From assembly GCF_036186745.1 (NCBI RefSeq), contig NZ_CP108086.1:3782001-3846000 (forward strand): DNA of 64,000 nt, written 5' to 3'. This document shows, piece after piece, positions 41,542-51,328 of this stretch (its first letter is position 1; each line of letters starts with the position of its first letter). The notes under the pieces were generated by a model. The model had not been told where the DNA came from. It saw nothing but the letters and a program-made list of their open reading frames with translations, and made no database searches. This DNA comes from Microbispora hainanensis. GTDB taxonomy: Bacteria; Actinomycetota; Actinomycetes; Streptosporangiales; Streptosporangiaceae. The translations under genes and the position numbers were made by a program.

Positions 41542-41741
41542 TGTCCGCGTCGTCGCCGCACTTCGACGTGGCAGCGTACGCCCTGGGAGTGCTGGACGAC
41601 GACGACGCCGAGGCGTTCGAGCGGCACCTCGACGAATGCGCGCCATGCCGGGCGGAACTGCTGGAGGCCCAGGAGCTGCCCGGCATGCTCGACGCCTTCA
41701 AGGACGGCTCCGTCTCCTCCTCGGAGCGTTCCCACCCCTGA
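41541..41741 (+). CDS. short zf-HC2 anti-sigma factor
   Basis: A 66-residue protein with the zinc-binding anti-sigma motif H-x3-C-x2-C (HLDECAPC, about residues 29-36) in a typical ASD helix context (YALGVLDDDDAEAFERHLDE). Most zf-HC2 anti-sigma factors continue through a membrane helix to an outer sensor domain; this one stops after 66 residues with SERSHP, so it is soluble. It may sense redox state through its zinc site, as in RsrA-type proteins. It is coupled to the sigma gene by TGATG. Confidence 0.8.
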   Translation: MSASSPHFDVAAYALGVLDDDDAEAFERHLDECAPCRAELLEAQELPGMLDAFKDGSVSSSERSHP

Positions 41742-42082
41742 TCGCCCGGCGCCGGCGGCCCGCGGCAGACGGCCGCGGTACGGCCCGAAGATCGCCCGTC
41801 GGCCGCGGCCGCTGTCAAGATCCTGGCCCGGCGTCCGCTCTGGTCCACGAAGACGGCCGTACGCTCCGGACGGTGATCTTCCACGACTCATGATCGCACG
41901 CGAGTCGAAAGCAGCTTCGAGGAGTGCACACCGTCTCGTGATCCGGAATTTCGGATTTCCCGATGGCCGGCGCGTGGCTTTCCGATCATTGCGGGGCGGC
42001 GTGCGCATCGGACCCCTCGGCGGGGGTGTGGCTGGTTAAATGGGGCAAGGTCAACCCCCTGATCACAAGGGTCTGGACCAAG
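41742..42082. other. intergenic region without a recognised gene
   Basis: No credible reading frame continues here; the frames that are open are GC-bias artefacts with no domain. The region lies between the sigma/anti-sigma pair and the promoter of the tryptophan dioxygenase gene. No inverted repeat clear enough to call a terminator was seen. Confidence 0.5.
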
Positions 42083-42111
42083 TTGACGTTTGTGCCGTTT
42101 TGGGGTGATAT
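42083..42111 (+). promoter_or_regulatory. promoter of the tryptophan dioxygenase operon
   Basis: TTGACG (42083-42088) and TGATAT (42106-42111) are separated by 17 bases, 71 bases before the preferred start of the dioxygenase gene. The surrounding sequence is less GC-rich than the genes. A start near 42118 leaves a leader of about 65 bases. Confidence 0.5.
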
Positions 42112-42182
42112 CGGGGGCGGTGGTGCCGACCTTTCGGTCAATGGGGACCGGAAGGAGCGCGCCCATCGTGGAGGAGTGGCGC

Positions 42183-43004
42183 ATGCCTGCGACGCCGTAC
42201 GGCCGGGCCGGGTCCGGAGACGTCCTGCCCCCGCCGCGCAGTTTCGGCGAGGAGGGCGCGCGCCTGTCCTATGGCGGTTATCTCCGCCTCCCCGAGCTGC
42301 TCGCCCAGCAGGAGCAGCGATCCGGGGCCAGCGACGAACTGCTGTTCATCACCGTTCACCAGGTCTATGAGCTGTGGTTCAAGCTCCTCCTGCACGAGCT
42401 GGAGCGGATCAGGGACGCGATGATCGAGGGCGCCCTGTGGCGTGCCAGGCACCTGTTCCGCCGGGTCCACGCGGTGGAGAAGGTGCTGGTCGACCAGGTC
42501 CAGGTGCTGGAGACCATGACCCCCCAGGACTTTCTGGAGTTCCGATCGGTGCTCGCCCCCGCGAGCGGCTTCCAGTCGGTGCAGTTCCGCGAGCTCGAGT
42601 TCCTCTCCGGCGCCAAGGACCCGACGTACCTCGGCCGGCTGCGGGACGCGAGCGAGGCGGAGCTCGCCAGGCTCCGGCGTCGGCTCGACGAGCCGACGCT
42701 GTGGGACGCCTTCGTCACCGCCCTCTCCCAGCGGGGCCTGCCTGTCTCCGACGAGGAGATCATGGAGTCCCTGCTGGCCGTCGCCCGCGACCGGGGATCG
42801 TACGACGATCTGTGGGATCTGGCCGAAGATCTCCTCACCCACGACGAGACGACGGCGCTCTGGCGGATGAGGCACGTGCAGATGGTGGAGCGCCAGATCG
42901 GCACGAAATCCGGTACGGGGGGCTCTTCTGGGGCACCGTACTTGAGGGGAAGGACGCGTTTGCACTTCTTTCCCCTGCTCTGGGAACTGCGGGCCTGGCT
43001 TTGA
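42183..43004 (+). CDS. kynA: tryptophan 2,3-dioxygenase
   Basis: A 273-residue heme dioxygenase that opens the indole ring of L-tryptophan to N-formylkynurenine. Characteristic are LSYGGYLRLPELLAQQ, FITVHQVYELWFKLLLHEL (substrate-binding His and Phe/Tyr), ASGFQSVQFRELEFL, the proximal-heme His in MRHVQMVERQIG, and GTGGSSG near the end. GGAGGAG lies 6 bases before ATG 42183; an in-frame GTG five codons upstream is possible. The gene for NAD-glutamate dehydrogenase starts 26 bases later, so both may serve amino acid breakdown; no kynureninase gene is nearby. Confidence 0.93.
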   Translation: MPATPYGRAGSGDVLPPPRSFGEEGARLSYGGYLRLPELLAQQEQRSGASDELLFITVHQVYELWFKLLLHELERIRDAMIEGALWRARHLFRRVHAVEKVLVDQVQVLETMTPQDFLEFRSVLAPASGFQSVQFRELEFLSGAKDPTYLGRLRDASEAELARLRRRLDEPTLWDAFVTALSQRGLPVSDEEIMESLLAVARDRGSYDDLWDLAEDLLTHDETTALWRMRHVQMVERQIGTKSGTGGSSGAPYLRGRTRLHFFPLLWELRAWL

Positions 43005-43030
43005 ATCCTCACAAGGGAGTGAGTAGCGAC

Positions 43031-46000
43031 ATGCCGCTCGAAATGGCGCTAAGTCGGCAGGAATCGGATGAAGCGCTGGATGAGCTTCTCCGCATCGCCG
43101 CCGAGAGATGCGCGCACGCGCCGGGAGCGCTGCAGGTGGAGGGCGAGGACGTCCTGGCCTTCCTACGGCGGTACTACCGGAACGTTCCGGTCGAGGACCT
43201 GGCCGACCGCGACCCGGTGAACGTCTACGGCCCCGCGATGGCCCACCGCCACCTGGCCCAGCACCGGCCGCAGGGACGCGCGCTGGTCCGCGCGTTCACT
43301 CCCACTCTGGAGGAGCACGGCTGGGACCCGGGCCGCTCGGTGGTCCAGATCGTCACCGACGACATGCCGTTCCTCGTCGACTCGGTGACGACGGAGCTGG
43401 ACCGGCACGAGATCGGCACCCACCTGATCGTCCATCCGCAGATGCGGGTGCGCAGGGACATGACCGGCGAGCTGCTCGGCCCCGACAAGGAGGACGTCAC
43501 CGGGCAGGTCATCCGCGAGTCGTGGATGCACATCGAGATCGACCGGCAGACCGATCAGGCCGTGCTCAAGGAGCTGGAGAACGACCTGCAGCGGGTGCTG
43601 CTCGACGTGCGCTGCGCGGTCGAGGACTTCGCCAAGATGCGGGCGATGGCCGTGCAGACCGCCGAGGACCTGGCGGTCAACCCGCCGCCGCTCGACCCCG
43701 CGCAGGTCGAGGACGGCGTGGAGCTGCTGCGCTGGCTGGCCGACGGCCACTTCACGTTCCTCGGCTACCGCGAATACCGCCTGGAGGACACCGACGGCGG
43801 CGCGGCGCTGCGCGGCCTGCCCGGCACCGGGCTCGGCATCCTGCGGGCCGACAAGCCCGGATCGGCCAGCTTCGCGGCCCTGCCGCCGGCCGTGCGGGAG
43901 AAGGCGCGGGAGAAACAGCTCCTCATCGTCACCAAGGCCAACAGCCGGGCCACCGTCTATCGGCCCCACTACCTCGACTACATCGGGATCAAGGTCTTCT
44001 CACCCGAGGGCGAGGTGATCGGCGAGCGCCGTTTCCTCGGCCTGTTCACCCACGTGGCGTACAACGAGTCGATCTCCCGGATCCCGGTGCTGCGGCGCAA
44101 GCTCGCCGAGGTGCTGGAGCGGGCCGGGCTGTCGCCCGACAGCCACGACGGCAAGGATCTGATGGAGATCCTGGAGACCTACCCGCGCACCGAGCTCTTC
44201 CAGATGTCCGTGGACGAGCTGCTGCCCATCGCGCTCGGCGTGCTGCGGCTGCGCGAGCGCAAGCAGGTCAAGCTGTTCCTGCGCCGCGACGACTACGGCC
44301 GCTACATCTCCTGCCTGATCTTCCTGCCGCGCGACCGCTACACCACCAAGGTGCGCCTGCACATGCAGCGCATCCTGATGGACGCGCTCGGCGGCAGCTC
44401 GCTCGACTACAGCACGATGATCGGCGAGTCGGCGCTGGCCCGGCTGCACATCGTGATCCGCGGCGAGCGCGGCAAGCCGCTCGCCGACACCCCGGTCGAC
44501 GTCGAGGAGCTGGAGGCGCGGCTGGCCGCCACCACCCGGACGTGGGAGGACGACCTCGCCACCGCGATCAACGAGCTGTGCCCGGAAGAGGACGCGCCCC
44601 GGCTGCTGCGCCGCTACGGCTCCGCCTTCCCCGAGGGCTACAAGGCCGACTTCCCCGCGCGTACGGCCGTCGCCGACCTCAAGCGGCTGGAGGCGCTCGC
44701 CGAGGACCCCAACGCCATCGGCATCAACCTCTACGAGCCGTACGGCGCGGCCGAGGGGAAGCGGCGCCTGAAGCTCTACCGGCTGGGCGCGCCGATCTCG
44801 CTGTCGCGGGTGCTTCCGCTGCTCACCCGGATGGGCGTCGAGGTGGTGGACGAGCGGCCCTACGAGATCGACCGTGACCACGACCCCCGCACCAAGGACG
44901 CCTGGATCTACGACTTCGGCCTGCGCTACACCCCCTCAGAGGAGGTGCACCGCGACGAGTTCAAGCGGCTCTTCCAGGACGCGTTCGCCGTGCTGTGGCG
45001 TGGCGAGGTGGAGAACGACGGCTTCAACGCGCTCGTGCTGGCCGGCGGGCTCACCTGGGAGCAGGCCGAGATCCTCCGGGCGTACGCCAAGTATCTGCGG
45101 CAGGCCGGCACGACGTTCAGCCAGTCGTACATAGAGAAGGTGCTGCGCGGGAACGTGCGGCTGGCCCGGCTGCTGGTGCGGCTGTTCGAGGCCAGGCTCG
45201 ACCCGCGCCGGCCCGACGACGCCAGGGCGGAGGTCTGCGACGCGCTGACCGAGGAGATCCTCGCCTCGCTGGACGAGGTGGCCTCGCTCGACGAGGACCG
45301 CATCCTGCGGGCCTACCTGGAGATGATCCAGGCGACGCTGCGCACCAACGTCTTCCAGGCCGCGCGCGACGACGGCCGCGACGCCGGCGACGCGGGCAGC
45401 CAGTTCGTCACCGGCAGGCGCAAGCCGTACATCTCGCTGAAGTTCGACCCGCAGGCGATCAGCGTGCTGCCGCGGCCCCGGCCGAAGTACGAGATCTTCG
45501 TGTACTCGCCGCGCGTCGAGGGCGTGCACCTGCGCTTCGGCAAGGTCGCCCGCGGCGGCCTGCGCTGGTCGGACCGCATGGAGGACTTCCGCACGGAGAT
45601 CCTCGGCCTGGTCAAGGCGCAGATGGTGAAGAACACCGTCATCGTGCCGACCGGCTCGAAGGGCGGCTTCGTCGTCAAGCAGCCCCCGGCCGGCGGACGC
45701 GACGAGTTCCTCGCCGAGGGCGTGGCCTGCTATCGCCAGTTCATCTCGGGCCTGCTCGACCTCACCGACAACCTGGCCGCCGGGCAGGTCGTGCCGCCGC
45801 CCGACGTCGTGCGGCACGACGGCGACGACACCTACCTCGTGGTGGCCGCCGACAAGGGCACCGCGACGTTCTCCGACATCGCCAACGAGGTGGCCAAGGA
45901 GTACGGCTACTGGCTCGGGGACGCCTTCGCCTCCGGCGGGTCGGTCGGCTACGACCACAAGGTCATGGGCATCACCGCGAGGGGCGCCTGGGAGTCGGTC

Positions 46001-47977
46001 AAATACCACTTCCGCACGCTCGGCGTGGACGTGCAGACCACCGACTTCACCGTGGTCGGCATCGGCGACATGTCCGGCGACGTGTTCGGCAACGGGATGC
46101 TCCTGTCGGAGCACATCCGGCTCGTGGCGGCCTTCGACCACCGGCACGTGTTCATCGACCCCGACCCCGACCCGGCGCGGAGCTTCGCCGAGCGGCGGCG
46201 GCTGTTCGAGCTGCCCAGAAGCTCCTGGGACGACTACGACAGGAAGCTCATCTCGGCGGGCGGCGGCGTGTGGCCGCGCACCGCGAAGTCGATCCCGGTG
46301 TCGCCCCAGACGCGCGCCGCGCTCGGCCTGCCGTCCAACGTCACCGCGCTCGCGCCGAACGACCTGATCAGCGCGATCCTGCGGGCCCCCGTCGACCTGC
46401 TGTGGAACGGCGGCATCGGCACGTACGTCAAGGCGTCGTCGGAGACCCACGCCGACGTGGGCGACAAGGCCAACGACGCGCTGCGGATCAACGCGTCCGA
46501 GCTGCGCTGCAAGGTCGTGGGCGAGGGCGGCAACCTCGGCTTCACCCAGCGCGCCAGGATCGAGTTCGCCCTGAACGGCGGGCTGATCAACACCGACTTC
46601 ATCGACAACTCGGCCGGTGTGGACACCTCCGACCACGAGGTGAACATCAAGATCCTGCTCGACCAGGTCGTCCGCGACGGCGAGATGACCGACAAGCAGC
46701 GCAACCAGCTCTTCCTCGACATGACCGACGAGGTGGGCAGGCTGGTCCTGGAGGACAACTACGCCCAGAACGTCGTGCTCGCGGCGGCCCGGGCGCAGGC
46801 GCCGGAGATGCTGCACATCCACTCCCGCTATCTGCGGAAGCTGGAGCGGGCCGGGCTGGTCGACCGGGAGCTGGAGTTCCTGCCCTCGGACAAGGTGCTC
46901 GCCGAGCGGCGCCAGGCCGGGCTCGGGCTCACCAACCCCGAGTTCGCGGTGCTGCTCGCCTACACCAAGCTCGTGGTGGACGCCGAGCTGCTGCAGTCGG
47001 ACATCCCCGACGACCCGTCGCTGGCGTCGTGGCTGGTGTCGTACTTCCCCTCGGCCCTGCGGGAGCGCTTCCGGCCGTACATGGACTCCCACCCGCTGCG
47101 CCGGGAGATCATCACGACCCGGATCGTCAACGACGTGGTGAACTTCGGCGGGACGAGCTTCGTCTTCCGGTTCGGGGAGGAGACCGGCGCCTCGACGCCC
47201 GACATCGTGCGGGCCTACCTGGTGACGCGGGAGGTCTTCGACCTGCCGTCGTTGGTGCGCCAGATCGAGGAGCTGGACAACGAGGTGGACACCTCCACTC
47301 AGCTCGCGATGCTGTTCGAGGCCCGCAAGCTGTCCGAGCGCGGCACCCGCTGGCTGCTCGGCAACCGCCGTCCGCCGCTCGACCTCTCCTCCACGGCCCG
47401 CTACTTCATCGAGGGCGCGAGCGGCCTGCTGCCCCACCTGCCCAAGCTGCTGACCGGCCCCGACCTCGTGGCGTACGAGGAGCGCAGGGACTCCTTCGTG
47501 GCCAGGGGCGTGCCCGGCGAGCTGGCCGAGCGGGTCGCGGCGATGGTGCCGGCCTACTCCACGTTCGACCTGGTGGAGATCGCGGCCTACACCGGCCGGC
47601 CGGTGAGCGAGGTGGCCGAGGTCTACTTCGACCTGGCCGACCGGCTCCAGCTCGCCCGGCTGCGCGAGCGGGTGATCGCGCTGCCGCGCGACAGCCGGTG
47701 GAACTCGATGGCCAGGTCGGCGCTGCGCGACGACCTGTACGCCGCCCACGCGACGCTGACCAGGGACGTGCTGATCCACAGCCGGCCGGGCCTGTCGCCG
47801 GAGGAGCGGCTGGCGAGCTGGACGGAGGCCAACCAGGCCGCGGTGACGCGGTCGCGGCAGACGCTGTCGGAGATCTGGGAGAGCGACACCTTCGACCTGG
47901 CGACGCTGTCGGTGGCGCTGCGCGCGGTGCGGACGCTGGTGTCCACCAGCAACCTCCCCCACGCGGTGGAGGAGTGA
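43031..47977 (+). CDS. gdhB: large NAD-dependent glutamate dehydrogenase
   Basis: A 1,648-residue glutamate dehydrogenase of the 180-kDa bacterial class first known from Streptomyces clavuligerus; it oxidises glutamate to 2-oxoglutarate with NAD+. The N-terminal 700 residues carry ACT-like regulatory domains (VTDDMPFLVDSVTTEL, FTFLGYREYRL). The catalytic part has GGLRWSDRMEDFRTEILGL, KNTVIVPTGSKGGF with the active Lys, and the NAD site GIGDMSGDVFGNGML. The C-terminal helical region is complete. The ATG at 43031 follows GGGAG at 11 bases; GTG 43019 in frame is the alternative. It runs 26 bases behind kynA. Confidence 0.93.
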   Translation: MPLEMALSRQESDEALDELLRIAAERCAHAPGALQVEGEDVLAFLRRYYRNVPVEDLADRDPVNVYGPAMAHRHLAQHRPQGRALVRAFTPTLEEHGWDPGRSVVQIVTDDMPFLVDSVTTELDRHEIGTHLIVHPQMRVRRDMTGELLGPDKEDVTGQVIRESWMHIEIDRQTDQAVLKELENDLQRVLLDVRCAVEDFAKMRAMAVQTAEDLAVNPPPLDPAQVEDGVELLRWLADGHFTFLGYREYRLEDTDGGAALRGLPGTGLGILRADKPGSASFAALPPAVREKAREKQLLIVTKANSRATVYRPHYLDYIGIKVFSPEGEVIGERRFLGLFTHVAYNESISRIPVLRRKLAEVLERAGLSPDSHDGKDLMEILETYPRTELFQMSVDELLPIALGVLRLRERKQVKLFLRRDDYGRYISCLIFLPRDRYTTKVRLHMQRILMDALGGSSLDYSTMIGESALARLHIVIRGERGKPLADTPVDVEELEARLAATTRTWEDDLATAINELCPEEDAPRLLRRYGSAFPEGYKADFPARTAVADLKRLEALAEDPNAIGINLYEPYGAAEGKRRLKLYRLGAPISLSRVLPLLTRMGVEVVDERPYEIDRDHDPRTKDAWIYDFGLRYTPSEEVHRDEFKRLFQDAFAVLWRGEVENDGFNALVLAGGLTWEQAEILRAYAKYLRQAGTTFSQSYIEKVLRGNVRLARLLVRLFEARLDPRRPDDARAEVCDALTEEILASLDEVASLDEDRILRAYLEMIQATLRTNVFQAARDDGRDAGDAGSQFVTGRRKPYISLKFDPQAISVLPRPRPKYEIFVYSPRVEGVHLRFGKVARGGLRWSDRMEDFRTEILGLVKAQMVKNTVIVPTGSKGGFVVKQPPAGGRDEFLAEGVACYRQFISGLLDLTDNLAAGQVVPPPDVVRHDGDDTYLVVAADKGTATFSDIANEVAKEYGYWLGDAFASGGSVGYDHKVMGITARGAWESVKYHFRTLGVDVQTTDFTVVGIGDMSGDVFGNGMLLSEHIRLVAAFDHRHVFIDPDPDPARSFAERRRLFELPRSSWDDYDRKLISAGGGVWPRTAKSIPVSPQTRAALGLPSNVTALAPNDLISAILRAPVDLLWNGGIGTYVKASSETHADVGDKANDALRINASELRCKVVGEGGNLGFTQRARIEFALNGGLINTDFIDNSAGVDTSDHEVNIKILLDQVVRDGEMTDKQRNQLFLDMTDEVGRLVLEDNYAQNVVLAAARAQAPEMLHIHSRYLRKLERAGLVDRELEFLPSDKVLAERRQAGLGLTNPEFAVLLAYTKLVVDAELLQSDIPDDPSLASWLVSYFPSALRERFRPYMDSHPLRREIITTRIVNDVVNFGGTSFVFRFGEETGASTPDIVRAYLVTREVFDLPSLVRQIEELDNEVDTSTQLAMLFEARKLSERGTRWLLGNRRPPLDLSSTARYFIEGASGLLPHLPKLLTGPDLVAYEERRDSFVARGVPGELAERVAAMVPAYSTFDLVEIAAYTGRPVSEVAEVYFDLADRLQLARLRERVIALPRDSRWNSMARSALRDDLYAAHATLTRDVLIHSRPGLSPEERLASWTEANQAAVTRSRQTLSEIWESDTFDLATLSVALRAVRTLVSTSNLPHAVEE

Positions 47978-47990
47978 CCGTGCCCGGTGA

Positions 47991-49061
47991 TCAGTGGTTG
48001 GAGCCGCCGGTGACGATGCCCTCGTAGCCGACGACGTGCGCGGGCGCGGTGGACGCCTTGGGCGGCACCGCGCTCACGTACTGCTGGGTCTCGATGATCT
48101 GCCGCTTCTGCCGGATGAACAGGCTCTTGGCGGGGTTCAGCAGCCAGCGGGCCTCCGCGGGCACCGCCACCGGACGTCCCTCGCCGCACTTGAGCCCCTG
48201 GGGGCTGGGGGTCCACGAGGACGTGCGGATCAGCGTGTAGAGCATCATCGCGCCGCCGTCGCTCGTGCGCAGCGCGAAGATCGGATAGTTGGGGGCAGAG
48301 GCGAAGATCGACTCGTAGTTCATGCAGTCGTCGGCCTTGGCCGTCTCCTTGGCCTTGCTGATCTCGTCGTAGAAGCCCGTGGTCTGCGGTCCCGGGGCGA
48401 TCAGCCCGGAGGCGTAGCCCTTGGTGCCCTCCTCGGCGACCGTGGCGTGCAGCGGGCCCATCAGGTTGGGGCTGATGGCCACCGAGGTGTCGCGGGCCTC
48501 CAGCGCCGTGGCGTACCCGTCCTCGTCGAGGGCGACCGAGGGCGGCGTCTCCCCGGGGTAGAGGAGCGACGCGAAGCTGTTGAGCCACCGCCCGTTCCGG
48601 CCCTGCCGTACGAACGTGAACACGCCCGTGCGGACCTCGCCGGAGGCGTCGCGCCGCCGCGCGGTGGCCGCGAACCAGACGTTCGAACGGCCGCTCTGCC
48701 GGGGCACGAGCACCGTGCGGCGATCCCACGTGTAGTGGGCGGGCTTGCCCGCCTGCGAGTGGATGCCGGCGATCGTGATGGGCCGCTGGCCGTCCTGGGT
48801 GAGCAGGAGCGCCCACCGGCCGGCCCCGGCCTGCCGCAGCACGTTGTCGGTGTCGAGGAACGCGTCGAACGCCTCGGAGGCCTCATCCAGGGTCACGGCC
48901 GGGGAATTCGCCGACGACGACGGGCTCGCGCCGGGACTCGGCAGGGCGGAGATGGCGGCCGCCGGGCTGGCCGTCGGCAGGGCCGGCTCGCCGCCCGAGC
49001 AGGCGACGACCGTGGAGGTGAGAAGGGCGAAGGCCAGCGCACTCCGAACGACCCCGTTCAC
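47991..49061 (-). CDS. lipoprotein of unknown function
   Basis: A 356-residue exported lipoprotein. The signal [13 protein letters not shown] contains a lipobox with Cys at about residue 21, followed by a Ser/Pro/Ala linker to residue 55. The folded part ([43 protein letters not shown]) looks like a two-domain protein seen in many actinomycetes without assigned function. GTG 49061 is chosen because GGGGAGG lies 6 bases upstream; it gives a normal signal peptide. It is convergent with the glutamate dehydrogenase gene and divergent from prfB. Confidence 0.75.
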   Translation of the reverse strand: MNGVVRSALAFALLTSTVVACSGGEPALPTASPAAAISALPSPGASPSSSANSPAVTLDEASEAFDAFLDTDNVLRQAGAGRWALLLTQDGQRPITIAGIHSQAGKPAHYTWDRRTVLVPRQSGRSNVWFAATARRRDASGEVRTGVFTFVRQGRNGRWLNSFASLLYPGETPPSVALDEDGYATALEARDTSVAISPNLMGPLHATVAEEGTKGYASGLIAPGPQTTGFYDEISKAKETAKADDCMNYESIFASAPNYPIFALRTSDGGAMMLYTLIRTSSWTPSPQGLKCGEGRPVAVPAEARWLLNPAKSLFIRQKRQIIETQQYVSAVPPKASTAPAHVVGYEGIVTGGSNH

Positions 49062-49108
49062 GCCAGCCTCCCCATGCAATCGATGCACATGCTACCGAGG
49101 CGGACTGC

Positions 49109-49136
49109 CTGACCGGGTCTCCGATTCGCGTACCCT
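49109..49136 (+). promoter_or_regulatory. leaderless promoter of prfB
   Basis: CTGACC (49109-49114) and TACCCT (49131-49136) are 16 bases apart. The -10 box ends 8 bases before the GTG at 49145 and no Shine-Dalgarno sequence is present, so transcription probably begins at or next to the start codon. Confidence 0.5.
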
Positions 49137-49144
49137 TTACAGAC

Positions 49145-50263
49145 GTGGCAGTCATCGATCCAGCCGAAGAGATCAACGAGCTTAGCGGCACGCTGAAGGG
49201 CATTCAGGACGTGCTCGACCTCGACGCCCTGCGCAAGCAGATCGCCGAGTTGGAGGACCAGGCTGCCGCGCCCGACCTGTGGAACGACCCCGAGCAGGCG
49301 CAGCGCGTCACCAGCAAGCTCTCCCACCTGCAGGCCGAGGTCAACCGGGTGGACGGCCTGGGCCGCCGCCTGGAGGACCTGCCGGTCCTGTTCGAGCTGG
49401 CGTCCGAAGAAGGCGACGAGGACGCGCTGGCCGAGGCGGAACGGGAGCTCGCCGCGCTCAGGTCCGAGGTCAGCGCGCTCGAGGTCCGCACGCTCCTGTC
49501 GGGCGAGTACGACGCCCGCGAGGCGCTGGTGACCATCAACGCCCAGGCGGGCGGCGTCGACGCGGCCGACTGGGCCCAGATGCTGCTGCGCATGTATCTG
49601 CGGTGGGCCGAGCGCAAGGGCTACCCGGCGGAGGTCTACGAGACCTCCTACGCCGAGGAGGCCGGCATCAAGTCGGCCACGTTCACGGTCAAGGCCCCCT
49701 ACGCGTACGGCACGCTCAGGGGCGAGCACGGCACCCACCGGCTGGTGCGGATCAGCCCGTTCGACAACCAGGGCCGCCGGCAGACCTCGTTCGCGGGCGT
49801 CGACGTGGTGCCCGTGGTCGAGCAGACCGATCACATCGACATCAACGAAGACGACCTGCGGATCGACGTCTACCGGTCGTCCGGGCCGGGTGGTCAGGGC
49901 GTGAACACGACCGACTCGGCCGTGAGGATCACCCACCTCCCGACCGGGATCGTGGTCTCCTGCCAGAACGAGCGGTCGCAGCTGCAGAACCGGGCGACGG
50001 CGATGGCCGTCCTCCAGGCCAAGCTGCTGGAGCGCAAGCGCCAGGAGGAGGCCGCGGCGATGAACGAGCTGCGCGGCGAGACGACGACCTCGTGGGGCAC
50101 GCAGATCCGCAACTACGTCCTGCACCCCTACCAGATCGTCAAGGACCTGCGTACGGGCGTGGAGGCGGGCAACCCCTCCGCCGTGCTGGACGGCGACCTC
50201 GACGAGTTCATCGAGGGCGAGATCCGCTGGATGCGCCGCCAGGAGTCGGGTGACGGTCAGTAA
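49145..50263 (+). CDS. prfB: peptide chain release factor 2
   Basis: A 372-residue class I release factor that reads UGA and UAA stop codons. The codon-reading tripeptide SPF ([11 protein letters not shown]) identifies RF2, and the GGQ motif in [16 protein letters not shown] triggers peptide release. The frame is continuous: the programmed +1 frameshift used in Escherichia coli prfB is absent, as usual in actinomycetes. It precedes ftsE-ftsX-smpB-ssrA, the standard actinomycete order. The last seven bases overlap the end of the convergent small membrane protein gene. Confidence 0.97.
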   Translation: MAVIDPAEEINELSGTLKGIQDVLDLDALRKQIAELEDQAAAPDLWNDPEQAQRVTSKLSHLQAEVNRVDGLGRRLEDLPVLFELASEEGDEDALAEAERELAALRSEVSALEVRTLLSGEYDAREALVTINAQAGGVDAADWAQMLLRMYLRWAERKGYPAEVYETSYAEEAGIKSATFTVKAPYAYGTLRGEHGTHRLVRISPFDNQGRRQTSFAGVDVVPVVEQTDHIDINEDDLRIDVYRSSGPGGQGVNTTDSAVRITHLPTGIVVSCQNERSQLQNRATAMAVLQAKLLERKRQEEAAAMNELRGETTTSWGTQIRNYVLHPYQIVKDLRTGVEAGNPSAVLDGDLDEFIEGEIRWMRRQESGDGQ

Positions 50264-50445
50264 CCGCTGACGTGCGTGAGCGCGACGAGCGCCACGACCA
50301 GTAGCACGATCAGTGCGATGACCAGGGGCGACAGCCCCATGAACCCGTGGTGGTGAACCTTGGCGCGGCCCTCTCGGCAGACGGGGCAGCGCCCCTCCAC
50401 CACGGGGCCCGCGCACGCGGCGCAGATCAGATGTTCGCAGCTCAT
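50257..50445 (-). CDS. small zinc-ribbon, tail-anchored membrane protein
   Basis: A 62-residue protein. Four CxxC-type cysteines ([12 protein letters not shown], then RCPVCRE) suggest a small zinc ribbon, and a triple His (KVHHHGF) may add a site. Residues about 38-57 ([16 protein letters not shown]) form a single C-terminal membrane helix, so the zinc part faces the cytoplasm. The gene is often found between prfB and ftsE in related actinomycetes; its function is unknown. It overlaps the 3' end of prfB by 7 bases. Confidence 0.75.
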   Translation of the reverse strand: MSCEHLICAACAGPVVEGRCPVCREGRAKVHHHGFMGLSPLVIALIVLLVVALVALTHVSGY

Positions 50446-50517
50446 AGCAGCTTTACCGCCCCATCGCCCAAGGGCTAATCGTTTTGTTTCCGTTATGGAC
50501 GTTCCATGCCAGTGTTA

Positions 50518-50608
50518 CCCCTAGACTGGCCTCTGGCCAAACGGAACGTCGATCCAGAGCAAAGTGACCGGCGACCCCCGGACCGGCCGTCCAACCCCCT
50601 AGACTGGC
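50518..50608 (+). promoter_or_regulatory. two CCCCTAGACTGGC repeats upstream of ftsE
   Basis: The 13-base sequence CCCCTAGACTGGC occurs at 50518-50530 and 50596-50608. Each contains TAGACT, a good actinomycete -10 box. The second would start transcription about 13 bases before the ftsE GTG, which has no Shine-Dalgarno sequence. Two tandem promoters for the ftsEX-smpB group are likely; -35 boxes are weak. Confidence 0.45.
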
Positions 50609-50624
50609 TAGCCGTGATGCGCCC

Positions 50625-51314
50625 GTGATCCATTTCGATAATGTCACCAAGGTCTACGCGAACCAAAACCGGCCCGCCCTCGACCACGTGAGCGTGGACG
50701 TCGACAAGGGCGAGTTCGTGTTCCTGGTCGGTCCGTCAGGGTCGGGGAAGTCCACCTTCCTCCGGCTGGTGCTGAAGGAGGAGCGGCCCAACAGCGGCTC
50801 CATCCACGTGGCCGGCAAAGACCTGTCGAAGCTGTCCAACTTCAAGGTGCCGCACCTGCGCCGCCGTATCGGCTGCGTCTTCCAGGACTTCCGGCTGCTG
50901 CCGAACAAGAACGTCTATGAGAACGTGGCGTTCGCCCTGGAGGTCATCGGCAAGCCGCGCCGCTTCATCCGCAAGGTCGTCCCCGAGGTCATCGAGCTCG
51001 TCGGCCTGGAGGGCAAGGCGCACCGCATGCCGGAGGAGCTGTCCGGTGGCGAGCAGCAGCGGGTCGCGATGGCCCGCGCGTTCGTCAACCGGCCGATGAT
51101 CCTGCTGGCCGACGAGCCGACCGGAAACATCGACCCCGCCACGAGCATCGGCATCATGAAGGTGCTCGACCGAATCAACAGGACCGGCACGACCGTCCTC
51201 ATGGCGACACACGACGCCGCGATCGTCGACTCCATGCGCAAGCGCGTGGTCGAGCTCGAGGACGGCAAGATCGTCCGCGACCAGTCGCGCGGCGTGTACG
51301 GCCAGGCGTATTAG
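50625..51314 (+). CDS. ftsE: cell division ATP-binding protein FtsE
   Basis: The 229-residue ATPase of the FtsEX complex, which controls peptidoglycan hydrolases at the division site. Walker [10 protein letters not shown], signature [15 protein letters not shown], Walker [12 protein letters not shown] and the switch His in MATHDAAIV are all present. The start GTG gives the normal N-terminus [10 protein letters not shown]. ftsX follows after 14 bases. In actinomycetes FtsEX acts on NlpC/P60 hydrolases such as RipC. Confidence 0.97.
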   Translation: MIHFDNVTKVYANQNRPALDHVSVDVDKGEFVFLVGPSGSGKSTFLRLVLKEERPNSGSIHVAGKDLSKLSNFKVPHLRRRIGCVFQDFRLLPNKNVYENVAFALEVIGKPRRFIRKVVPEVIELVGLEGKAHRMPEELSGGEQQRVAMARAFVNRPMILLADEPTGNIDPATSIGIMKVLDRINRTGTTVLMATHDAAIVDSMRKRVVELEDGKIVRDQSRGVYGQAY

Positions 51315-51328
51315 GAGTAACTGGGACC

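Noticed and set aside
44936-47962. Open frame of about 1,000 codons on the minus strand, and another of similar length on the plus strand in a second frame
   Set aside because: Both are shadows of the NAD-glutamate dehydrogenase gene; composition is Arg/Gly/Val-rich with no domain, as expected from GC-rich third positions.
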